In this document: positions 1 through 10,477 of the stretch, in pieces
How the letters are laid out: each line of letters starts with the position of its first letter
How positions within the stretch are numbered: the stretch's first letter is position 1
Assembly (NCBI RefSeq): GCF_000281045.1
Contig: NW_008246228.1
Location: 29,581 to 56,437, forward strand
DNA length: 26,857 nucleotides
DNA from: Saprolegnia diclina VS20
Lineage: Eukaryota > Oomycota > Saprolegniomycetes > Saprolegniales > Saprolegniaceae
Direction: 5' to 3'
Notes under the pieces: generated by a model
What the model was told of the DNA's origin: nothing
Seen by the model: only the letters and a program-made list of their open reading frames with translations
Database searches by the model: none
Translations under genes and position numbers: made by a program

Positions 1-144
1 GTACGCGTTATAGGAGCACGTCTGCAATGCGTGCTCGCACAATCGGTCGACGGCAATCTGCTGGTCGGCTGCTGGGCTGATCGCTTACTATGTACACTAT
101 TTACGTACGTTTACGGACGCTAATTGAAAAAAAGATCCATCGCT

Positions 145-1819
145 ATGCGAGGATTGCACTTACTGCTGGTGCGTCGCCGTTGCCGTCGGGCGCTAAGAGC
201 GAAGCTGCGTAGGCCGGTCTCTATGTGGCGCTTGTCCAGAGCGAGAATTTGACGGCGGCGGTGCGCTTTCTCTGGCCGCCAACTGGCCACCTGGAGCCGT
301 CGTCGACGCTGCTCGTGCGCTTCGACGTGCCAGTCCGCGCCGACGGCTACATTGCGCTCTCGAGCACGAAACTCAAAGGCCTCTTGCAGGCACAGCCTGA
401 TGCTATTGTGCTACAAGACATTGAGCCAGGAACGCACGTCGTCGAGGCGCAAGTCCACGACAAGAACCACGCGCTGTTAGGACCACCCGCCGTCCTGCGC
501 ATCGAGCGCGTGCTGTCCAAAGACGAGGCCGACGCGCAGCGCAGTCGTAGTACGAAGCCACGCGTGTGGCTCACAGCGCTGCCAGCCGTCGCAGGACGCC
601 GCCCACGTCGACGCACACTGTGCTTTGTCGGTACGAACGGTCAGTTTGACGGCCAGCGGCAGCTCTGGCTGCACCTCATTCAGGGCCTCGCGCGGCATCC
701 ATCAGTAACCTACGCGTTCCACGTACGCTTGCATTGCTGGGATCGAGTCGCTGCATGCACATGTAGATGATTCGCCTCGAAGATGCGTCAACAAGGTTTG
801 ATCCGTTTGCAGACATTGGCGTACCCGTCACGTACGCCCCGATGCAAGTCTCGATGGAAGAAGCCGCAACGTACCAGCTCACGACCAACACGACGATGGA
901 GTCGATTGCCGACTACGTTCTCAATGGCAAACCCGACGCGCCCGCGCACATTCCGCGGCTTTGGTCGACGTTTCTCCGCACGTTTGCACCATGTCACGGC
1001 GGCATACTGGTCATCGCCAACTCGCGCGACCACGGCGACCGCGTCCTCGCCCTCGTCGCCAAGCACGTGGGCGCTCGCGGCGTTCTCTTTGATCTCTCGA
1101 GCGTCTTCCCCGTGGCGAATACCGTCGACGCACTCATTGGACCATCGAGCTACACGCTGGAGCACGACAGCGTGACACGGTCCATCACGGCGAGGCACCG
1201 CCATGTCATTCCGCCTGGCATCGACGCAAATGTATTTGCGCCTGCGCCACAACGCAAAACGAACAGTTGCCTCGTCGTCGGCTTCCTCGGCCGGATCGCA
1301 CCGGAAAAGTCCCTCGGACTCCTTGCGCGCGCCGCCGAACTCCTCGCGACGAGACGCGATCTCTGCCTTGTCTTTCGGTGGGTCGGCGAAGGCCCCCATG
1401 CTGTGTATTATGCGCACTACCCGGTTGAGCTGGTTGGTGGTATTTACAACGAGACCGCACTCGTCCACGAGCTCCAGTCGTGGGATTTGGCAGTTCACCC
1501 AGGCCTCCAAGAGACGTTTGGCATCGCCAACATTGAAGTCATGGCGGTTGGGCTGCCACTGGTGTGCTTTGGTGTGGCCGGCACGACCGAGTACATTCGA
1601 CACAACGAAAATGCGTGGGTTGTCGACGACATTTGTCCCGAGGCGCTCGCAGCTGGGATCGAAGTCCTGGCCAGAGACAGCGATTTGCGGCAACGACTGG
1701 GACGAGGTGCGCGTACGACAGTCGAGAAGCAGTTTACGTGGTCGGCGACGGTAGCTGCATACGACGAGGTGTTTGGCCGCCTCATGAGCGCGCCACGCGG
1801 CCAAGCTGTGATTAAGTGA
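145..1819 (+). CDS. Secretory-pathway glycosyltransferase, GT4 family (3 exons)
   Basis: Exons 145-168, 213-722 and 767-1819 give 528 residues; both introns are 44 bp, start GTG or GTA and end TAG, and both are phase 0. The first exon is only 8 codons and with the start of exon 2 makes a hydrophobic N-terminus (MRGLHLLLAGLYVALVQ) that looks like a signal peptide. Residues about 20-115 resemble the beta-sandwich domain often fused to oomycete and algal glycosyltransferases (IEPGTHVVEAQV). A Glycos_transf_1 domain begins near residue 340 (GFLGRIAPEKS) and holds the GT4 E-x7-E motif ETFGIANIE at residues 427-435, the expected sugar-nucleotide-binding and catalytic pair. The protein probably acts in the ER or Golgi lumen or is secreted; the substrate cannot be told. 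ATG 145 follows an in-frame stop at 121. A start at the GTG at 225 would lose the signal peptide. Confidence 0.85.
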
Positions 1820-2248
1820 TAACACTATTTCTTCATGCCAAATGACTCATGATCGTCTTGCTTTTGCACTCTTTTTCGAGTGATTTGAGCTGGCGCACTT
1901 GTGACCAGAAACGAGGCAAGTCTCGCCAGGTCAACGGTGCTGCGAAAAAGGCGACGAAATCCTGGACCACCGCGACACGCTCGTTGCAACAAGGGACGTC
2001 CAAGGCAAGAAGAGTCTATTTGATAGCAGTCCTTCTGTATTCGGCGGTGGGATGATGCGTAGGCGTCACACGTTTGTTGAGCAGCTCCAACAGCTTGTTC
2101 ACACATCGTACATGTACATTGACCATTGTTACGTCAAAAGGGTCGGATTTGAAACATGTTGAAGTGCATAAATGTGTGAATCGAGAATGTGTGTGATCTT
2201 AATATACGCACACTCGAAAACAACGCAATAGGATCTTGAAGGGGTGCG
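1820..2248. other. Intergenic, 3' flank of glycosyltransferase and promoter of thioredoxin gene
   Basis: No reading frame here has recognisable protein features. The last 100 bases before the thioredoxin start are AT-richer than the genes and probably hold its promoter and 5' UTR. I see no tRNA, repeat or conserved motif. Confidence 0.5.
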
Positions 2249-2778
2249 ATGGCCGACAAGGACCGATCGATCGCAGTGAATATCCGAGACTTGGATCAAT
2301 GGAACCACTTGCGCGAGAACGCGACAGAGAAGCTCATCGGTACCGTTACCTCATCAATAACATGGTCAGACGTGCGTGCGCCGTAGTCATCGACATGTAT
2401 CAAGAGTGGTGTGGCCCGTGCAAGGTGCTCGAGCCAACGTACCGTCGTATTATTGGTGAGACGGCGTCTGCTGAAAGCCGGCTTCAGTTTGCAGCAGTAG
2501 AACTGCATCCTACGCAACCCGTATGAATCCATTAATGGCACGATTGTAGGTATGTTGTACCTCGGCCAAGATTGAGGGCATCACTGAGAACCCCACGTGC
2601 AAGCCGCGCTTCGTTTTGTGGCGTGTTCGTCCCTGTGCAAACGTGTCGACGTTTGCATCATCCTGTTGCGTAGGACAAAAAGTCCGTTGGCGAAGTGCTC
2701 GGTGTCAACGTGCCCGCACTTGAGGCCCTCATCAAGCAAAATCTCCCCGCGGCCAAAACCGAGGAAGACGCAGCGTAG
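2249..2778 (+). CDS. Thioredoxin-like protein, possible axonemal dynein-associated type (4 exons)
   Basis: Exons 2249-2339, 2387-2496, 2550-2624 and 2674-2778 give 126 residues. The introns are 47, 53 and 49 bp and end TAG; the last has an unusual donor, GTTCGT. The product is a single thioredoxin fold: QWNHLRENATEKLIVIDMY, then the redox motif WCGPC with Cys39 and Cys42, then a cis-proline region (NPTCKPRFVLWR) and the final helix. The spelling YQEWCGPCK with an IEGITENPTCKP-like stretch is typical of the thioredoxin domains of NME8/TXNDC3 proteins and of outer-arm dynein light chains LC3/LC5, so a role in flagella of zoospores is plausible but inferred. Both active cysteines are present, so disulfide reductase activity is likely. 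The exon 2/3 junction (residues near 66-70) is the least certain part. Confidence 0.85.
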
Positions 2779-4473
2779 TCGCCGCATTGGACCTCCATGT
2801 ACAGAAAACTTGCCATTGAAACGTCGACATTTGTGCAGAGGGCTGATCGAGCATTGAGCTACGCGGCACACGTATTGGGTGCTCGGGCGAACGCGTGCTT
2901 GCTAAATGAAGTCGATAGGAAACATGTCGGATGACTGGCAACACAACGAACCTTTCCCGCGGTACAGCGCGCGGGTATTGAAAGTCGCGGTACGGTGTTG
3001 TGTGCATCTCGGGATCGCTGGGATCTTTTATGAGCTTGGGCACTGCGGAGACTGTGTCTTGTCGATCGTGGGTTGGAAGCAAAGGCAAGAAGCATGGCGT
3101 GGACATCGGGTTGCTGAGGTCCCCAAGAATGCGGCCATCGCTACTCGGTCCATTTGTCAATCGTTGAATGGCACATGGAGCTGTACAAGTACTCGAATGG
3201 TAGATCCAGCCACGCAAAGGGTTGCGGAGCTGCCTCGGGGTCCATGGAGGGGTCCTTGTAGCCCTTGCAGCGCTTACACAACTCCCTACACAACGCACAA
3301 GATCAAGCTTCAACGTGAGTGTGTCATCAAGGCGCACCGATACGAGAAGTTCTATTGGGGACCAAGCACCGGTAGGTACTCAGCTCTGGCATCGATGATT
3401 CGCAGAGCGTACGTGATTGCCTATAGCATTCAAAGAGGTGAACAAATGTGCTGGGATGAAGCACATCGTACCGCATTTCAAGCATTTCCAGTCGCCCTAC
3501 GTATGCACATGCTGATTTAATAGTGATCCATGTCGCATCGTACCGGCCACCACGTCATGTGTGCGAGCTTCTTCTTCGGTTTCTGGGGAGGAAACCGAGC
3601 GCAGATTGACGTCAATCACGGGCATGATGGTTTCGATGAGAATGGTACGGTTTGCGGCTCTTTCGCGTCTACGGAAGCGCCCCATAGGGCTGCAACCGCA
3701 GCGTCGACGGTCCTACGACGCGAAGATCGCAGACAGTCCAAGTTGGGATCCTGCTGGGATTGTACGGAGAGGAGTCGATGGGAAAGTCCGAGAGCGCGAG
3801 CGCGTGGTATAACCTTCGTATCGTCGTTGGCTGGCCGTCTTCATGCGCAGGCGAGGTGCATGTCATTGCGCTTGTCTCTTCCGGCTCTAGGTGCCACATG
3901 GCACAACCGCGGTAGTCACAGGGCTCATCGAGAAGGAACGAGAGGTCAATGGTCTTGGCGATCGGTGGCAGGGGCGGCTGCTTCGTCATGTCGTCTTCCT
4001 CGAGGTAGTAGTCCTACACGATGGTTCCATCATGCGCAGCTCTTCCTCGTCCGGCTTCGCCCTTGTATGCAGTACCATCGTCGTATTCGCACTCCCTTTG
4101 GCTTCGCGGCTAATCAACTTGTGATTGCCGCCAAAAGATCGCTGCGTACGGATAACAGAATGTCCGGATAATCGATCCACTCTAAAATAATACACTACAC
4201 TATATATTTTTAATACAGCAATTGGGTGTTGTCTAAATACTGTGAAGAACACCACACCTTGGGTCGCCAAGGGCACCAGGTATCAACTTATAGCCAACAG
4301 CGTACTCTGCGGCCATCAATGGGTACTATCTTTTGTATTGAGGGTCACGGCACTACGGCTATCTTTGGCCAAGTGCATATGTTGGTTGCTTGAACTCACA
4401 CGTACGAAGACTATATCAGGATTACACTAAATATTGAGTGGTCGGGCTAGTGCAACCTCATCTTTTGGTTGCG
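2779..4473. other. Long stretch without a supportable gene
   Basis: About 1.7 kb separates the thioredoxin and ITPase genes, far more than other same-strand spacings here. Frames of 201-213 residues exist on both strands (for example 2906-3520 plus and 3530-4171 plus), but none looks like a folded protein, none links to a neighbour through a plausible intron, and opposite-strand frames overlap. Residues encoded by about 3378-3520 vaguely resemble the reverse transcriptase to RNase H connection of Ty3/gypsy elements. The last 300 bases (about 4160-4440) are AT-rich and probably include the ITPase promoter. A decayed mobile element or an unrecognised multi-exon gene remains possible. Confidence 0.4.
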
Positions 4474-5049
4474 ATGGCGAAGCGCGTGGTGACCTTTGTG
4501 ACTGGCAACAAGAAGAAGCTCGAGGAGGTCGTTGCGATCCTCGGTTCGGACTTTCCGTTCGAGGTGCGCAATGTGTCTCTGGATCTGCCCGAGCTCCAGG
4601 GTGAGCCCGCCGACGTCTCGCGCGAAAAGTGCCGGCTCGCGGCCGCCAAGATCCAAGGCCCCGTGCTTGTCGAGGACACGTCGCTCTGCTTCAACGCGCT
4701 TGGCGGCCTCCCGGGCGTGTACATCAAGTGGTTCCTCGAGAAGACGGGGCACGAAGGCCTCAACAACCTCCTCACCGCGTACCCAGACAAGTCGGCGTAC
4801 GCGCAATGCATCTTTGCGTTCAACGACTTTAGCGCGGGCGAGGCGACCGAGCCGATCGTGTTTGTGGGCCAGACCCACGGCAAGATCGTGCCGGCGCGTG
4901 GCACCACCGACTTTGGCTGGGACGCGGTCTTCCAGCCCGACGGGTTTGACCAAACGTTTGGCGAGATGGACAAGGCGACCAAGAACACCATTTCGCACCG
5001 GTACCGGTCGCTCGAGAAGCTTCGCGCGCACGCCCACACGACCAAGTAG
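4474..5049 (+). CDS. ITPA: Inosine triphosphate pyrophosphatase
   Basis: Single-exon gene of 191 residues, the usual length for the Ham1/ITPA family. It hydrolyses ITP, dITP and XTP to the monophosphates plus pyrophosphate and keeps deaminated purines out of nucleic acids, acting in the cytosol. Family signatures run in order: [12 protein letters not shown] near residue 7, the acidic metal-site loop [20 protein letters not shown] around residues 69-88, then [11 protein letters not shown] with TFGEM, and the C-terminal [17 protein letters not shown] 4474 is chosen because the family begins immediately before the first beta strand; longer in-frame extensions need a GTG start. The kinesin-like gene starts 86 bp downstream on the same strand. 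Confidence 0.96.
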   Translation: MAKRVVTFVTGNKKKLEEVVAILGSDFPFEVRNVSLDLPELQGEPADVSREKCRLAAAKIQGPVLVEDTSLCFNALGGLPGVYIKWFLEKTGHEGLNNLLTAYPDKSAYAQCIFAFNDFSAGEATEPIVFVGQTHGKIVPARGTTDFGWDAVFQPDGFDQTFGEMDKATKNTISHRYRSLEKLRAHAHTTK

Positions 5050-5134
5050 ACATCATTGTAACAGGAAACTCTACCATTCTGTCTTTTCTATGGTATGGCG
5101 ATGGAAGGATTCGATTGCTGCGTAACGGCTTGCG

Positions 5135-8100
5135 ATGGACGAGAGCCGACGGCCGTTCGTCGTCGTGCGCGTGCAGCCGCCCCAGGACGAAGCCGAGAAG
5201 GGCCTTGGCGTCGTTGGCAACGGTGTCACGTGGATCCACCATGCAGAGGAGCGCGAATTCCGGTTCGGTGACGTCGTCGCCCCGGCCGCGCTGCCGGACG
5301 TTCTGACCGAGCGTGTGATCAACACGCTACGGCAGGGCCGCCACGCCACCGTCCTTTCACTAGGCCAGGTGCATTTTGCCGTATCGTTCACCAACGATCG
5401 ATAGTTCTCACGACGGACGTAGCGTGAATCTGGCAAAACGACAGCCTTGTTGGACGCGGACGTGGGGCTCGTTCATCATGTGGCACGAAGTCTCTTCGCC
5501 TTGGATGTCACCGTGCGCATGAGCTTCCTCGACGTGTACGCGGACAAGGCCATGGACATGCTCAAGGGCAAGTCGACCAAGTGCCGACCGCTCTACCACC
5601 GCTCTATCGGCGCCTATGCGAGCGACCTCACGCGGCTCCAAGTATCGTCCTATGACGCCTTTGAGAAAGTACAAAGTGACGTTATGAACGCAGATGCTAT
5701 GTATTTGGTTGGGCATTGTAGACGCTAGCACAGGCACTGCGTGCGCTCGCGATCGACTGCATCGTCGAGAACCGAGTTCACGGCGTGTCGTGCCGTATCC
5801 TCTCGCTCTATATCGAGCACCCGCCGCACGGGCTCTGGACACGTCTGGACTTTGTCGATATGCCGGCGTCGGCGCCGCGCCACCACACGCAAGCCGAGAC
5901 GGACCTGGGTCATATCATGGAACAGGTATTCTATCGTCAAGGTATCGGCTCTTCAATGAATGTTCGTAGGGGTATCGGCAATTGCACGTGTGCTGGAAGC
6001 AGCTCGCGGACGGCGACGATCCTGCGACGATTCCATATGGGTTGACGGCGACGGTATGGACCCTAGTCTCGGAATGCTAGTCGACTATAGTATGGCCTAG
6101 TCGATGCTCCTGCAGCATATGCTTGGCAGCATGGCCGACGCATTTGTGATCGCCAACGTCGTGCAGTCGGCGCTCCAGAACGAGGTTCTCCACTTGATGC
6201 ATTGATACATCGATATGCACACACAGCCAGGAAAACCTCTTGACGCTGCGGCACGCAACGTTGCTGCAAGCGATTCCGTCGCGCGTGCCGTCGACGCCAT
6301 CGACCATTTGCAGTCTCTTGGGCGACATGGACGAAGACCTCTTGGCGCTACGCGACCGCATCACGTGGTTGAAAGCCAAGTTGCAGCTCAACGACGCGGG
6401 GCCGGCCGCGAGCGCAGCACTCGAGCAAGAGCTCCAGGCCAAGCGTCAAGCCACGCGGCACATCGAGTCTCTTCGCGCCGACTTTCACGTACCCAAAACA
6501 CCATTTGTCATATTCCAAAATCTCGAACGTAGAAGGAAGCGATCGAGTACCACCAGGACGCACTCAAGTTTCAGTGTGGTGTCGAGAGTCTCAGCATCAG
6601 CCTCGGCACGTCGCTCCTCGAGCACGATAGTTTGAACGTCTACCTCGTGCGACTCCACGAAGAGCGCCTCTTTAGCTCTTGGTTTCGCTTCAACATCGCG
6701 GCCAACGACGTCCTCGCGGGCCGCCTCGCGTCGTCCCAGACACCGCCGGACAAGTACCCTGGTATCGTTCTCTTTGGGGGTGGCGCCATGGTGCGCCACT
6801 GCCGCTTCCAAATGCCAACGCCGCCCAACGTCGAGCTGCTGCCGGACGAGGGCATCTGTCTCCTCAACGGCGCCGACGTCTCGGAGCGCACAACGCTGCG
6901 GCACGGCGATGCGCTCACGCTCGGGCGTCGCAACGTCTTTCGCGTCTTCATTCCCCGCGTCCATGCACTCGAGCCGCTCGACTTGAGTCACTTTTACAAC
7001 CGGGAGAGTGTCGTGCGCGCGTATGCGACCACCATGGACTTGGGGCCTGGCTGCGCCGAGCGCCACTGCCACGACGCGCTCACTCGGATCGTCGACCGCA
7101 TCGTGACCATTCGCGCCATGCACCGCGACGGCATGCGCTCCGGCGACGTTCCCGACTCGGAGGCCATGGACATCCACGACATCTACCTCCAAGTATTACA
7201 ACGACGCTCTGCACGCCTTGGATGTCGACGCCACGTGCGTAGAAAGGAGCAGCGCTGGACGCGAGCGCCATGACCACCGAGATGCGCCTCGCGACCATTC
7301 GGCGGCTCTCGCAGAGTGCGATCGACGAGATGAACATTTTGGAAAATCGGTCGGTTAATATCGCGAAATCGCGCTGCAGCTCAGCACGCATATAGCATCG
7401 CCACGGGGTATGCGATGCCGCTCCTCGACTACGTGGACGAAGCCAACGTCATGAGCAAGGAGGTGAACGAGCCCTTGATCGTCCGTGCCGTGCCCATCAT
7501 CCAGCACATGGTCACCCACGACGACGAGGCGCCCATCGATCGAGCCCAAGTACGTCCTTCGCGCTATCGTTTCTAATAGCGTTGTAGCTCCAAACCGACC
7601 TGTGGATCGTCTTTCAGAACCGCGAACGTCCCCGCCAACGCATGATCATGCGGCCGCAGGACTTTTTCCTCCGGCTCGCGCTCCTTCGGTCGTACCACAG
7701 CGAGGTGCAGCTGCTCCATTCGTCCAAAGCACGGAATCCGTTTGTCGTCGACGACGGCGTCGAAGAGCTCATTGGGGTCGCGCCCGTGTACATGGGCCGT
7801 CTTGCCTACTACCTGGACGTGGACGAAGCCGTCCCGATCGTCAACCGGACCGGTAGCATCACGGGCCACCTCGTCGTGAGCGTCCAGCCGTACGTTGAAG
7901 AAAAGGTGTACGACGCCGTGGCGCGGCGCGAGGTAGGATGGAGGCCACTCAAACTCTTGCTTGGAAGAGATGATGGGCAGGTGGTGCGCTACACGCACTT
8001 TGCCGACATGGACATTGACAAGGACAATGAGCTCGCGACAGCCGTCGGGATGCAGACGCACGTCGAGTTTCACGTGACGGTCCGCGGCGCGCGGGGGCTG

Positions 8101-8884
8101 CCCTCGGCGCTCAACAGCAACGTATTTGTCGAGTACAGTTTTTTCGACGACGAGCGACCACGCGCGACCGAGCCAAGCCCGACCAAGTCGAGCCACCCGG
8201 TGATCCAAGAAACGTTTGTGCACCGCGTGCTTGTGACAGACAAGCTCGTGCACTACCTCCTCCATGGCGCCGTGACCTTCCAGGTGCTACAATGCGCAGT
8301 CGAGTACTGTACGAAATGCAGTGGTAGGTGTATGGCTACCGCGGCGACCACATCCACCTCCGCGACGCGCCAGATCGGGTAGGCAAAGAGTATATCTGCG
8401 GCGTTGGTCGTAGTGTCCTCTTCTCTTGGGTGCGCCCGCTCACCTTCCACTTGTACGGTATCGTTAGGCCTACTGGTGTGACTTGGAGACCAAGTCGCTC
8501 AGTGCCACGATCCACGCCCTCGAACGCAAGGTGGATGGGCTCCAAACCCAGCTGCGACTCGCGCAAACATGGTCCGACGTCCCATCCCCCGCCGACGCCT
8601 CCTCTATACTGCACGAAGCAAAGGTGACAGTGGAAGATACGATGACGGAAGAGGCGCCGCCGGTAAGTTGACGTGGATCCTGGCGTCATTTGTGCATGTC
8701 GCTCTAGACGAACGGCGCCAAAGGAACGAGCGAGGAGGATCGGGATCGAACCCGCTTGGCGCACGCAACGTCGTGGCGCGGTTCGATCAGCAAGCGGACG
8801 AGCGTCGTCGGCCGTGTGCTGCGCGCCAAGTCCATCAGCAGCGTGCTCTCGGCGCAACGATCAGGCGTCTGTGCCGTGCAGTAG
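5135..8884 (+). CDS. Kinesin-3-like protein with FHA domain and degenerate motor (13 exons)
   Basis: Exons: 5135-5368, 5423-5668, 5722-5925, 5970-6053, 6101-6184, 6231-6488, 6533-7192, 7243-7349, 7396-7549, 7588-8283, 8328-8378 (or to 8429), 8468-8662, 8708-8884; 1049 residues (1066 with the longer exon 11). The motor-like region spans residues 1 to about 305: VVVRVQP, P-loop GQRESGKT (77-84, split by intron 1), MSFLDVY, IPYG, and ENLLTLRHA. Switch I reads NRVHGVSC instead of NxxSSRSH and switch II reads DMPASA instead of DLAGSE, so ATP hydrolysis is doubtful. An FHA domain follows at about 446-513 (HCRF, LLNGADV, HGDALTLGRRNVFRV). A KIF1-type mid-domain (VRGARGLPSALNSNVFVEY) lies near 837-910, then a short coiled coil near 930-957. 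No PH domain is seen. Exon 9 is preceded by GT..TATAG and exon 10 by a 38-bp intron. Confidence 0.85.
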
Positions 8885-9688
8885 CCAACTCAGGCCCATG
8901 AAGGCGCCGTGTCATATCTGTACTGTACGTCGACAAAGCTACAACGACCACAAAGAATCCCTGTCTACCAAGCCATCATCTTGTGCGCTTGTTGACCGAG
9001 TCGACATCTTGGATGAGGTGGTCGGACAGTGCCGAGGCTGTGATGGTCGGACAGTGCTGCTTCAAGCCGCGGGATGCGCCAAAGAACCGACGCAAGAATC
9101 CCACGCTTCCTGCAAACCGACGGCAACTTTGCACGAAAAACGGGTGCCACGCGGCCGTGTCACGAGTCTACGCGAGGCGCCAGCTGGTTCTGCGTTATAA
9201 CCCGGCTCGCATCACCGAACAGTATCTTGGTGGCATGTCCCGCGCGACTGCGATATGATTCCGAACGTCAACCCCACCTCAACCTGTACGACGCGCGATC
9301 GCTATCATTTTCCTCCTATTCTAGCGCTACATACACTGTCCAAGTACACAAGATGCAGTTGCGCCGAGCGCGATGGGACCGACCAGCCCCCGTCTTCACT
9401 GCAACTGCTTCAAGTGGCGTCTTTCAATGCTGGCGCTGCCACGTGGTGCGCACCCGCGATAGGCGGCCAATCACACAAACGCCGAGCGATCCAAAAAAAG
9501 CGATGCAGCGCGGCACGTGGGACATGTCACGACCAACGTCTCTTCGAGGCTGCTGATCCGCAGGAGAAAGGGCATTGCGTGTTTTTGACGGGCAATAGAC
9601 AAGACGAAGAAGCGGAAAGTTAGTAAATAGTATACGTGCAGAACGAGCAAGACACGTCTAGGGTGGAGGAAGGAATATGCAGTCAAAA
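8885..9688. other. Convergent intergenic region between kinesin-like and MYB genes
   Basis: About 800 bases hold the 3' flanks of two convergent genes. No frame on either strand has protein-like composition. Visible features are a 13-nt direct repeat (9020-9032 and 9045-9057, period 25) and CACGTG cores near 9440 and 9517. I see no RNA gene. Confidence 0.45.
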
Positions 9689-10477
9689 CTAGACGACGAG
9701 GATGTTGGCGGCGTCGGACGTGATGCTGTCGTCGTGCTCGAGGGACGCAATGAGGAAATCGAGGCAGTCTTCGAGGCTCGGGACCGCGTCAACGACGACG
9801 CACTTGTCGAGTATTACGTTCTTGGGCGTCGCAAGCGTCGACGCAATCGTCTTTTTCGGCTCCGACTTTTTTTTTTGCTTTTTGATGAGTTCCTTGGGCG
9901 AGGCGTTGCCGTCGTCGCTGCAGTTGCTCGAGAGGTCGACCGCGCCAACGTTGAGGCTCTTGAGGTGGCAGAACGCCGACGGCTTCAAGTCGAGCACCTT
10001 GACTTTCGAGTCGGCGCCCGTCGGCGTCATGTTGGTCGGCTGGTGGTGCTTGTCGTCCGGCAGCGTGATCGTGTCGTGGTGGTGCATGTGGTGGTGGTGG
10101 TGATGCAGGTGGTGCATGCGGTGGTGGCTCTCGGTCGTCGACGAAGAGCTCTCGCTGCCGTCCTTTTCGTCAATCGACGGGCGGCGGACGTGCGTGTCCT
10201 GGGGCCCGACCTGCTTCTTGCGGCGGCGAAGCCCGCGGTCGCGGCGCGCGATCTTCTCGCGGAACTTTTGCGCGTGCGTTTGGGTCTGGCGCACGTTGCG
10301 CGTGCGCACCATGGACGCAATGACCTTCCACGGCCCGAACGGGTAGAGCTTGGAGGCTTGCAGGAAGCGCTCGTGTTCCTCGAGGGTCCACGTGCCCTTG
10401 CCCTCGTTGGTCGTCTTGCGGTGCTTGCGGGGCGACATGTTGCCCGGGTCGCAAGGGAGCTTGGTGTGGATGCCCAT
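9689..10477 (-). CDS. SHAQKYF-type single-repeat MYB transcription factor with histidine-rich tract
   Basis: Single exon, 262 residues from ATG 10477; a second in-frame ATG at 10440 would give MSPRKHRK as start. Residues about 28-77 form one MYB/SANT repeat (GTWTLEEHERFL, then GPWKVIASMV) ending in THAQKFREKI, the signature of the R1-type SHAQKYF class. A basic stretch RRRKKQVG follows and could be a nuclear signal. Residues 118-134 are almost all histidine and methionine (HHRMHHLHHHHHHMHHH), encoded by CAC/CAT runs, and a lysine-rich patch (KKQKKKSEPKK) lies further on. It is likely a nuclear DNA-binding regulator; targets are unknown. The frame stays open upstream to 11113, but that part has no protein character and is read as leader or promoter. 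Confidence 0.88.
   Translation of the reverse strand: MGIHTKLPCDPGNMSPRKHRKTTNEGKGTWTLEEHERFLQASKLYPFGPWKVIASMVRTRNVRQTQTHAQKFREKIARRDRGLRRRKKQVGPQDTHVRRPSIDEKDGSESSSSTTESHHRMHHLHHHHHHMHHHDTITLPDDKHHQPTNMTPTGADSKVKVLDLKPSAFCHLKSLNVGAVDLSSNCSDDGNASPKELIKKQKKKSEPKKTIASTLATPKNVILDKCVVVDAVPSLEDCLDFLIASLEHDDSITSDAANILVV

Noticed and set aside
2340-2370. 30-bp intron in the thioredoxin gene ending at a CAG
   Set aside because: The 47-bp choice (2340-2386) ends in TAG and restores a perfect thioredoxin strand before the WCGPC motif.
2732-3337. 201-residue minus-strand frame near the thioredoxin gene
   Set aside because: It overlaps the thioredoxin last exon, has no domain and competes with an equally long plus-strand frame.
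4447-5045. Long minus-strand frames of about 195 residues opposite ITPA
   Set aside because: They are shadows of a GC-rich, conserved gene on the plus strand; their composition is Arg-rich and domain-free.
7193-7242. Out-of-frame peptide KYYNDALHALDVDAT as coding sequence of the kinesin-like gene
   Set aside because: It looks protein-like, but using it breaks the frame on both sides; treating 7193-7242 as an intron keeps the frame from exon 7 to exon 8.
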